From a bacterium (lineage in GTDB: Bacteria > Eremiobacterota > Eremiobacteria > Baltobacterales > Baltobacteraceae): a DNA stretch of 11,926 nucleotides. Of this stretch, positions 5,779 through 11,926 are shown piece by piece. The translations under genes and the position numbers were made by a program. Below the pieces are notes generated by a model, which did no database searches, was not told where the DNA came from, and saw only the letters and a program-made list of their open reading frames with translations. The DNA lies in NCBI GenBank assembly GCA_021781095.1, contig JAJXXM010000282.1:1-11926 (forward strand). Reading direction: 5' to 3'. Each line of letters opens with the position of its first letter. Positions within the stretch are counted from its first letter, which is position 1.

Positions 5779-6195
5779 ATGGCAGTCCTCGCCAAGCGCA
5801 GCGCAGAAGAGGTCATCCGCGGGCCGATTAAGAGCAAGACGCTCTTCCCCGTGCTGATCCTCCATCTGCTTGAAGAGCGTGAAGACCACGGTTCGGGTCT
5901 GATGGCCCGCATCGAGACGCTCTGTTCAGGCTTGCTCGCCGTGAATACCAATACGATCTATCCGTTGCTGCGCCGTTTGGAAGAGCGCGGCTTCGTCGTG
6001 GGCCAGTGGGAGCATCCCAGTAAACGCTCGCGAAGGTTCTATCGTATTACTCCAGCCGGGCGCGAGCGTCTCGCCCGCATTAAAGCCGGCATGCTCCCGT
6101 ATCTCGATTCGCTTGCGACCTCGATCGAACGGCTCCGCAGCGAACTCTACACGACCGATTCCACTCTGACGCCCGTAAGGAAAACATCAGCATGA
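5779..6195 (+). CDS. PadR-family transcriptional regulator
   Basis: The 138-residue protein has a typical PadR winged helix: helices at about 18-34 and 38-50, a recognition-helix region with NTNTIYPLLRRLEERGFV (56-73) and a wing with SRRFYRITPAGRERL (84-98). A C-terminal helix (about 103-123) should form the dimer interface; the short single helix fits the PadR-s2 type. These proteins are usually ligand-responsive repressors that bind inverted repeats near their own genes. The ATG at 5779 follows an AT-rich region and has only a weak AGG (5766-5768) as ribosome binding site. Its stop overlaps the start of the acyl-CoA dehydrogenase gene (ATGA), so it is transcribed with the beta-oxidation genes and probably controls them and itself. 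An acyl-CoA or fatty acid as inducer is an inference from this position. One Cys (C49) is present. Confidence 0.9.
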   Translation: MAVLAKRSAEEVIRGPIKSKTLFPVLILHLLEEREDHGSGLMARIETLCSGLLAVNTNTIYPLLRRLEERGFVVGQWEHPSKRSRRFYRITPAGRERLARIKAGMLPYLDSLATSIERLRSELYTTDSTLTPVRKTSA

Positions 6196-8015
6196 GCACC
6201 TACCGAGCCCCACTGCGCGATATGCAGTTCGTCCTTCGCGAACTCGCCGGTATCGACGAGGTCGCAAAGCTTCCCGGGAATGAAGACACGCTCGACGTTC
6301 TCGATTCGATCCTTGAAGAGGCCGGTGCGTTTGCGACCGGCGTGCTCGACCCGCTCAATCACACCGCGGATAAAGAAGGCTGTTCGATCGACGCGAACGG
6401 TAACGTGACCACGCCGAAAGGCTTTAAAGAGGCGTACAAAAAGTTCGCCGACGCCGGATGGATCGGGCTTCCCGTTCCCGCCGAATACGGCGGCCAGGGT
6501 TTACCGCAGCTCTTGCTCGGCCCGACGCTCGAGATGTGGAACGGATCGAATATCGGTTTCGCCAACGGACCCCTGCTCAATCAGGGCGCGATCGAAGCGG
6601 TGGAACTCTGCGGTTCGCACGAGCAAAAGAAAACCTACATTCCCAATCTCGTCTCCGGAAAATGGACCGGAACGATGAACCTCACCGAGCCGCAAGCGGG
6701 ATCGGACCTCGCGCAAGTGCGCACGAAGGCCGTCCCCGAAGGCGAGCATTATCTGATCACCGGTGAGAAAATTTTCATCACCTTCGGCGAACACGACATG
6801 GCCGAAAACATCATCCACCTCGTCCTCGCGCGTCTGCCCGACGCACCCGAGGGCACCAAAGGCATCTCGATGTTCATCGTGCCGAAATTCCTCGTGAAGC
6901 CCGATGGATCGCTTGGCGAAAAGAACGACGTCGTCTGCGCCGGTATCGAGCATAAGCTCGGTATCAACGGAAACCCGACCTGCACCATGAAGTTCGGCGA
7001 AAAAGGCAAGGGGGCGATCGGCTTTCTCGTCGGCGAAGCGAACCGCGGCTTGGAATATATGTTCATCATGATGAACGCGGCACGCTTCTCGGTCGGCGTT
7101 CAAGGCTACGCGGTCGCGGACCGTGCCTATCAAAGCGCCCTCGCGTACGCCAAGGAGCGCGTGCAAATGTCCGACGCGACGACGCGCAACAAAGCGCCGG
7201 TGCGCATCATCGAACACCCCGACGTGCGCCGTATGTTGATGTGGCAGAAAGCGAACATCGAAGCGATGCGCGCGCTCGCATACGTGACCGCCGCCTCGCT
7301 CGATTTCGCACAGAAGAGCCCCGACGAAAAGACGCGCAAAGAGCACAAGGCCTTCATCGAACTGATGATTCCCATCGTGAAGGGCTGGTGCACGGAGAAC
7401 GCGGTCGAGCTCTGTTCGAACGCCTTGCAGATCTTCGGCGGCATGGGCTACGTGGAAGAGACCGGGATCGCCCAACAATATCGCGACGTGCGTATCACGA
7501 CGATCTACGAAGGCACGACCGGCATTCAGGCGCTCGACCTCGTCGGCCGCAAGCTCATTCGCGATATGGGCGCGACCGCAACGACCGTCATCAAAACGAT
7601 GGAGAAGTTTGCGAAGGAAGCCGCCGCTCACCCGAATGCCGACGTGAAGGCGGTCGGCGAAGCGCTGCTCAAGAGCATCGCCTCGCTCGCCGAAGTCTCG
7701 CAGTGGATCGGCATGAATGCGATGGGCGATCTCAAAAAGGCCTTCGCCTGTTCGGTTCCTTACCTCAAGCTCTGGGGCGTCGTCGCCGGCGGTTGGCAGA
7801 TGGGGCGCGCGGCGAAGGTCGCGGCCGAGAAGATCGCGGCGGGCGATAAGGATCCGTTCTATAGTTCGAAACTCGCGACCGCGAAGTTCTATGCCAGCCA
7901 CGTGCTCTCGCAAGGAGCCTGGTACAAACGGCAGATCATCGATGGCGCGGGCGACGTGATGACGCTTCCTGAGGAAGGCTTCGAACTCGATCGCAAGATG
8001 GCGGTGACGGCGTAA
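6192..8015 (+). CDS. fadE: Acyl-CoA dehydrogenase, ~600-residue FadE/DmdC-like class
   Basis: The 607-residue flavoenzyme oxidises acyl-CoA to trans-2-enoyl-CoA and passes electrons to ETF, the first step of beta-oxidation. The N-terminal helical domain (about 40-155), the central beta domain with FAD-binding MNLTEPQAGSDL (162-173) and KIFITFGEHD (193-202), and the C-terminal helical domain (about 285-455) follow in the usual order. The catalytic base is most likely E440 in TTIYEGTTGIQALDLVGRK, a motif typical of the ~600-residue class that includes Pseudomonas FadE-type enzymes and the methylmercaptopropionyl-CoA dehydrogenase DmdC. The extra C-terminal region (about 465-600) is a further mark of this class. 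Chain length cannot be told from sequence; the hydratase and thiolase that follow favour ordinary fatty acids over a DmdC role. The start ATG at 6192 has AAGGAA nine bases before it. Confidence 0.92.
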   Translation: MSTYRAPLRDMQFVLRELAGIDEVAKLPGNEDTLDVLDSILEEAGAFATGVLDPLNHTADKEGCSIDANGNVTTPKGFKEAYKKFADAGWIGLPVPAEYGGQGLPQLLLGPTLEMWNGSNIGFANGPLLNQGAIEAVELCGSHEQKKTYIPNLVSGKWTGTMNLTEPQAGSDLAQVRTKAVPEGEHYLITGEKIFITFGEHDMAENIIHLVLARLPDAPEGTKGISMFIVPKFLVKPDGSLGEKNDVVCAGIEHKLGINGNPTCTMKFGEKGKGAIGFLVGEANRGLEYMFIMMNAARFSVGVQGYAVADRAYQSALAYAKERVQMSDATTRNKAPVRIIEHPDVRRMLMWQKANIEAMRALAYVTAASLDFAQKSPDEKTRKEHKAFIELMIPIVKGWCTENAVELCSNALQIFGGMGYVEETGIAQQYRDVRITTIYEGTTGIQALDLVGRKLIRDMGATATTVIKTMEKFAKEAAAHPNADVKAVGEALLKSIASLAEVSQWIGMNAMGDLKKAFACSVPYLKLWGVVAGGWQMGRAAKVAAEKIAAGDKDPFYSSKLATAKFYASHVLSQGAWYKRQIIDGAGDVMTLPEEGFELDRKMAVTA

Positions 8016-8017
8016 TC

Positions 8018-10126
8018 ATGGCGCTCGTGCACACCGAAGACCGCGACGGCGTGCGGATTATCACCCTCGATAATCCGCCCGTCAACTCGCTCTCTTTCGC
8101 CCTTTCCGGCGAATTCTATCCGATCGTCGAAGCGGCGAGCGCCGACGAGAGCATTCGTGCCGTCGTCATCAAAGGTGCGAATCGTCAATTCTCCGCCGGT
8201 GCGGATATCAACGATTTTGCGACCGAGCCGACGCCGGAGACCAAGACGGTCCGCGACGTCATCGCGGCGATCGAACGGAGCGAGAAAATTTTCGTCGCCG
8301 CAATCGAGAAAAATGCCCTCGGTGGCGGCCTCGAACTCGCGCTCGCCTGCGATTACCGCGTCGCGACCGCCGACACGAAACTCGGCCTGCCGGAGATCAA
8401 GCTCGGCTTACTACCCGGAGCTGGTGGCACGCAACGCCTTCCGCGAGCGATCGGAGCGCAGGATGCGCTCGACATGATGCTCAAGGGGCGCAACGTCAAG
8501 AGCGACGAGGCGACCTCGAAGGGGCTGCTCGACGAAGTCGTCGATTCGCCCGAGCATCTCCTCGATGCCGCGCTGAAAATTGCCAACGCCGCCCCGTTGG
8601 GCAAGCGGCGTATCTCGCAGCGGCGCGTTGAACTCGGCAAGGGCATCAGCGCGCAGGCGGCGGCCTTCGTCGTCTCTCAAGCGCATAAGATGGTTCCGGC
8701 CGAAGATGCGGGCGGACTCGCAGCGCACAAACTCATCGATGCGGTCGAAGCCTCGGTCGAACTTCCCTTCGCCTACGGTCTCGCGCGCGAAGCGCGACTC
8801 TTTGAAGAGCTCGCGCGTTCCGCACCGTCGTTCGCGTTACGGCACGTCTTCTTTGCCGAACGCGAACTCAGCAAGATTCCCGGACTCCCCGCCGCCGACC
8901 CGCTGCCCATCGCCAAAGCCGCGGTGATCGGCGCCGGCACGATGGGGACCGGGATCGCGATCACCTTCGCCCAAGCCGGGATCCCGGTCGTCGTCATCGA
9001 TTCCAACGATGCCGCCGTGGAAAAAGCGAAGCAGACCGTCTTCGGCATGTTCATGTATCAGGTCCAAAAGGGACGCATGACGCAAGAAGAGGCGTGGAAG
9101 CTCGGCCAGTCGATTCAATTTACCGACGACTATAGCGAACTTGCCGATGCCGACGTCGTCGTCGAGGCAGTCTTCGAAAGTATGGACGTGAAGAAGGAGG
9201 TCTTCGCAAAGGTCGATGCGATCGCGAAGCCTTCGTGCATCCTCGCTTCGAATACGTCGACGCTCGATATCGATGCGATGGCGAGCGTCACGAAGCGCCC
9301 GGATCGCTTCCTCGGCCTCCATTTCTTCGTTCCGGCCAACATCATGCCGTTGCTGGAGATCGTCCGCGGGACGGCGAGCTCGCCGCAGACGCTGGCGACG
9401 GCGTTCAAGCTCGGGAAGACGCTGCGTAAAACCGCGGTACTCTCGACGAACGCCTTCGGGTTTATCGGCAACCGTATGGTCTTCGACTATGCGAAGGCGG
9501 CGGGCGAACTCGCGGAATGGGGCGTCTCACCGATGCGCGTCGATAAAGTGGCAAAAAAATTCGGTTTTCCGATGGGCCCCTTTGCGATGGGCGATCTCTC
9601 CGGCATCGACGTCGCGTGGCATATCGCCAAGGCGCGCCCCGATGTCGCGAAGGGAAAAACGAACGTTATCGATCGTCTCGTCGAGATGAAGCGTCTCGGC
9701 CAGAAAACGATGGCCGGATATTTCAAATACGATAAGAGCGTCGGGAAGGGACGCGAGCCGATCGCCGATCCCGAGGTCGAAGCGCTCTTCGCCGAAGAAG
9801 CGAAAAAGGCGGGAATCGCACCGCGGACGGTCGACGATCGCGAAATTCTCGAACGTTTGACCTTCGCCCTCATCAATCGCGGAGCGTTTCTCCTCGAAGA
9901 GGGTGTCGCGCTCCGCCCCGGCGACATCGATATCGTGTACGTGTACGGATACGGCTTCCCACCTCACCACGGCGGCCCGATGTGGTATGCCGATGAAGTC
10001 GGCGTCAAACATGTCTACGAGCGCGTGGTCGCGTTCGGCTGGGAACCCGCGCCGCTCTTGAAGGCGCTCGCCGAGAAAAACGGCACGTTTGCAAACTACA
10101 AGCAAGGAGAGTTGATCCATGCGTGA
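8018..10126 (+). CDS. fadB: Enoyl-CoA hydratase / 3-hydroxyacyl-CoA dehydrogenase (FadB-like)
   Basis: The 702-residue bifunctional enzyme hydrates 2-enoyl-CoA and then oxidises L-3-hydroxyacyl-CoA with NAD. The N-terminal crotonase domain (1-190) has the oxyanion-hole segment FSAGADI (58-64) and the second one [10 protein letters not shown], with catalytic glutamates E106 and E126 (LPEIKLG) twenty residues apart as in FadB. The NAD-binding domain starts near 300 with VIGAGTMG (303-310), catalytic H435 (GLHFFVPA) and its partner E447 (LLEIV). Two C-terminal 3HCDH domains follow (about 478-570 and 610-700), with [10 protein letters not shown] and [11 protein letters not shown]. The length is near that of FadB, FadJ and the peroxisomal bifunctional enzyme. 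In the active-site loop Val and Asn (HFFVPANIM) replace the usual Asn/Ser and His. The gene begins two bases after the dehydrogenase stop and overlaps the thiolase by eight bases, so the enzymes are made together. Confidence 0.95.
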   Translation: MALVHTEDRDGVRIITLDNPPVNSLSFALSGEFYPIVEAASADESIRAVVIKGANRQFSAGADINDFATEPTPETKTVRDVIAAIERSEKIFVAAIEKNALGGGLELALACDYRVATADTKLGLPEIKLGLLPGAGGTQRLPRAIGAQDALDMMLKGRNVKSDEATSKGLLDEVVDSPEHLLDAALKIANAAPLGKRRISQRRVELGKGISAQAAAFVVSQAHKMVPAEDAGGLAAHKLIDAVEASVELPFAYGLAREARLFEELARSAPSFALRHVFFAERELSKIPGLPAADPLPIAKAAVIGAGTMGTGIAITFAQAGIPVVVIDSNDAAVEKAKQTVFGMFMYQVQKGRMTQEEAWKLGQSIQFTDDYSELADADVVVEAVFESMDVKKEVFAKVDAIAKPSCILASNTSTLDIDAMASVTKRPDRFLGLHFFVPANIMPLLEIVRGTASSPQTLATAFKLGKTLRKTAVLSTNAFGFIGNRMVFDYAKAAGELAEWGVSPMRVDKVAKKFGFPMGPFAMGDLSGIDVAWHIAKARPDVAKGKTNVIDRLVEMKRLGQKTMAGYFKYDKSVGKGREPIADPEVEALFAEEAKKAGIAPRTVDDREILERLTFALINRGAFLLEEGVALRPGDIDIVYVYGYGFPPHHGGPMWYADEVGVKHVYERVVAFGWEPAPLLKALAEKNGTFANYKQGELIHA

Positions 10127-11306
10127 GGCGGCTATCGTCTCGGTCGCGCGGACGCCGATCGGGCGTGCCTTCCGCGGCGCTTTCAATCAAACGCCGGGGG
10201 CCTCGCTCGCCGGTTTCGTCGCGCGTGAAGCGATCGCGCGCGCGAACGTCGATCCCGCCGAGATTTCCGAGGTCATCGTCGGTAGCGGTCTGCCCGAAGG
10301 TGCGACCGGCAACAACATCGGGCGCACGACCGCGCTGCGTGCCGGCTGCCCGGTCAGCGTGCCGGGGTCGACGGTGAGCCGCTACTGTGCCTCGGGGCTC
10401 GATGCGGTGGTTGCGAGCGCTCGCCGTATTATCGTCGAAGGCGAGCAGATCGTGCTCGCGGCGGGCGTCGAATCGGTTTCGATGGTGCAGAACGAACTCA
10501 ACATGAAGTTCTACACCGAAGAATGGCTCCTCCGCCATACTCCGGATATCTACATGCCGATGCTCTACACCGCCGATAACGTTGCGAAAAAATACAAGGT
10601 CTCGCGCGAGGCGCAGGACGAGTACGCTCTCTCGAGCCAGCAGCGAACCGCAGCGGCGCAAGCGGCCGGAAAATTCGACGATGAGATCGTGGCGATGGAG
10701 ACCTGGATGGCGGTCGCCGATAAAGATACGGGCGTGGTGACCGAAAAGCACGTTCGGCTCGCCAAAGATGAAGGCAATCGCCCCGATACGACGCTCGAGG
10801 GCCTCTCGGCGCTGAAGGGCGCCGTGCCCGGCATAAAAGAGACGTCGATTACCGCCGGAAACTCTTCGCAGCTCTCCGATGGAGCGGCGGCGTTGATGCT
10901 GATGGATAGCGAGACGGCGAACAAGCGCGGTTTGACGCCGTTGGGCTTCTATCGCGGTTTCGCGGTCGCCGGCTGCGAGCCGGGCGAGATGGGCATCGGC
11001 CCGGTCTACGCCGTTCCGAAATTGCTCAAGGCGCACGGACTTACCGTCGACGATATCGGCCTCTGGGAGCTCAACGAAGCGTTCGCAGTACAGACCGTCT
11101 ACTGTCGCGATACGCTAGGTATCCCGCAGGAACGCTTCAACGTCAGCGGAGGCGCGATCTCGATCGGCCATCCGTACGGGATGAGCGGCGCGCGTATGAC
11201 GATGCACGCCCTCATCGAAGGCAAGCGTCGCGGCGCGAAATACGTCGTCGTCACGATGTGCGTCGGCGGCGGCATGGGCGCGGCGGGGCTCTTCGAAGTC
11301 GCTTAG
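10119..11306 (+). CDS. fadA: Acetyl-CoA C-acyltransferase (beta-ketothiolase, FadA-like)
   Basis: The 395-residue thiolase cleaves 3-ketoacyl-CoA with CoA to acetyl-CoA and a shortened acyl-CoA, the last step of the cycle. The nucleophile is C90 in SRYCASGL; H351 in GHPYGMSG and C381 in [10 protein letters not shown] complete the site, and N319 of NEAFA is present. The length is usual for the family. Acetoacetyl-CoA thiolases share these motifs, but the position behind fadE and fadB points to a degradative role, probably in complex with the FadB-type protein. The ATG at 10119 has AAGGAGA at 10104-10110, eight bases away, and overlaps the end of fadB by eight bases, which implies coupled translation. 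A strong terminator begins 15 bases after the stop, so this is the last gene of the operon. Confidence 0.95.
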   Translation: MREAAIVSVARTPIGRAFRGAFNQTPGASLAGFVAREAIARANVDPAEISEVIVGSGLPEGATGNNIGRTTALRAGCPVSVPGSTVSRYCASGLDAVVASARRIIVEGEQIVLAAGVESVSMVQNELNMKFYTEEWLLRHTPDIYMPMLYTADNVAKKYKVSREAQDEYALSSQQRTAAAQAAGKFDDEIVAMETWMAVADKDTGVVTEKHVRLAKDEGNRPDTTLEGLSALKGAVPGIKETSITAGNSSQLSDGAAALMLMDSETANKRGLTPLGFYRGFAVAGCEPGEMGIGPVYAVPKLLKAHGLTVDDIGLWELNEAFAVQTVYCRDTLGIPQERFNVSGGAISIGHPYGMSGARMTMHALIEGKRRGAKYVVVTMCVGGGMGAAGLFEVA

Positions 11307-11321
11307 TCGAGAGCGATATTG

Positions 11322-11362
11322 AAAGAGCGGAGGACGCAGCCGTGCGCCCTCCGCTCTTTTTT
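11322..11362 (+). terminator. Intrinsic terminator of the beta-oxidation operon
   Basis: A perfect 12-bp stem, AAAGAGCGGAGG (11322-11333) against CCTCCGCTCTTT (11348-11359), is extended after one A-C mismatch by CGCA/TGCG (11335-11338, 11343-11346) around a GCCG tetraloop. A run of six T (11357-11362) closes it. The A run on the left arm would let it work in the reverse direction as well. It is the clearest terminator in the window. Confidence 0.95.
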
Positions 11363-11366
11363 CGTG

Positions 11367-11372
11367 TAGAGT
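11367..11372 (+). promoter_or_regulatory. Possible -10 element (TAGAGT) for the last gene, leaderless arrangement
   Basis: TAGAGT lies five bases past the T run of the terminator and six bases before the ATG at 11379. With no room for another promoter between terminator and gene, a -10 box here, giving a transcript that starts at the ATG, is a simple explanation for how the gene is expressed. No -35 hexamer is recognisable, as that region is taken up by the terminator stem. Confidence 0.35.
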
Positions 11373-11378
11373 GGAACC

Positions 11379-11926
11379 ATGTCGATCCTTCGCAACCATT
11401 GGATACCCCCGTTCGCCCTCGCCCTCGGTGCCGCGCTCAATACGGTGAGTTGGGCGATCGTGTTCGCCTACGCGCTCGTCCCGTCGCAGGCACTCGAACT
11501 CGCCTGGATTCACACGCTCGCGTTGGGAACGCTTACGACGATCGCACTCGCGGTCCTGATCCACGTCGTGCCCGGCTTTACCGATCTTCGTTGGCGATTC
11601 GAACGCGTGGCGCGCACGTTGACGAGCATCCTTCCCGTCGCCGCCATCGGCCTCATTGCATCGTTCGTCGCGTGGTGGAGCGCGGGAATAGCGCTCTTCG
11701 CCGTCGTCGTTGCGGCGACGATCGTGCTCTACGTCGCCGTCGCACTCGTGACGCTCGCGAAGCCGGCCGCCGATCCGGCGGATCGCGCGGTCGCGCGAGC
11801 GCTCGCGTTCGTTCTGACGGCACTAGGAGCGACCGCGGCGGTCGGCGTGCTCTTGGCATTCGGGTTGCTCGATGGGAGCGCAGCGCTGCTGCGTCTCGCT
11901 CCGATTCACGTCGTTCTCGGCCTTGT
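11379..11926 (+). CDS. Polytopic membrane protein, possibly COX1/NnrS-like, cut by window end
   Basis: The first 182 residues of a membrane protein run off the window. Hydrophobic segments lie at about 11-33, 43-66, 82-100, 102-127 and 140-164, and another begins at about 172. Histidines occur at membrane positions: H45 in WIHTLALGTLTT, H62 in LIHVVPGF and H177 in PIHVVLGL. Segments of the type HxLALGxLTT, xHxxPG and later HxxLG resemble membrane proteins related to heme-copper oxidase subunit I and NnrS, which hold heme or copper through such histidines. The resemblance is weak and the missing C-terminal part would decide it. The start ATG at 11379 lies 16 bases past the terminator and has no proper Shine-Dalgarno sequence, only GTGGAA close by. 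It is probably a separate transcription unit. Confidence 0.7.
   Translation, partial: MSILRNHWIPPFALALGAALNTVSWAIVFAYALVPSQALELAWIHTLALGTLTTIALAVLIHVVPGFTDLRWRFERVARTLTSILPVAAIGLIASFVAWWSAGIALFAVVVAATIVLYVAVALVTLAKPAADPADRAVARALAFVLTALGATAAVGVLLAFGLLDGSAALLRLAPIHVVLGL

Noticed and set aside
6501..7913. 470-codon minus-strand open frame opposite the acyl-CoA dehydrogenase
   Set aside because: Long but rich in Arg, His, Asp and Glu as antisense frames of GC-rich genes are; the plus strand carries a complete enzyme with all motifs.

Overview
The window comes from a GC-rich bacterial chromosome with compact, often overlapping genes. Frequent GCG, TCG and CTC codons, many CGATCG words, -10-like boxes placed directly before start codons and the gene content suggest an uncultured terrestrial lineage such as Eremiobacterota (WPS-2) or a relative. 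This is an impression from style, not a phylogenetic result. No tRNA, rRNA, insertion sequence, CRISPR array or phage gene was seen.

Layout. (1) 42-308 (+): a small coiled-coil protein built on a 21-bp tandem repeat. (2) 399-4183 (+): a tightly packed unit encoding a B-type (ba3-like) heme-copper oxidase (a 35-residue single-helix subunit IIa, the CuA subunit II and the catalytic subunit I), followed without a gap by an OmpR-type response regulator and a histidine kinase with no membrane segment. (3) 4348-5294 (-): two overlapping paralogous genes, probably SRPBCC/START-like, preceded by a doubtful small gene of unknown function (5345-5695, -). (4) 5779-11306 (+): a fatty-acid beta-oxidation operon: PadR-type regulator, ~600-residue acyl-CoA dehydrogenase, FadB-type hydratase/3-hydroxyacyl-CoA dehydrogenase and FadA-type thiolase. 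It is closed by a strong intrinsic terminator at 11322-11362. (5) 11379 to the window end (+): the start of a polytopic membrane protein with spaced histidines, possibly related to heme-copper oxidase subunit I or NnrS-like proteins.

How the parts work together. The beta-oxidation enzymes would turn acyl-CoA into acetyl-CoA, feeding electrons to the respiratory chain through ETF and NADH. The ba3-type oxidase would pass electrons from a cytochrome c-type donor to oxygen, and this type usually has high oxygen affinity. The co-transcribed two-component system is a good candidate for adjusting oxidase expression to a cytoplasmic cue, and PadR for controlling the beta-oxidation genes beside it. 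These regulatory links are inferred from gene order.

The items most worth a second look are the very short subunit IIa gene, the soluble kinase/regulator pair coupled to the oxidase, the PadR-led beta-oxidation operon, and a recurring TANNNT box 6-9 nt before start codons that suggests leaderless transcription. Nothing here is clearly a wholly new system; most genes are core energy metabolism.
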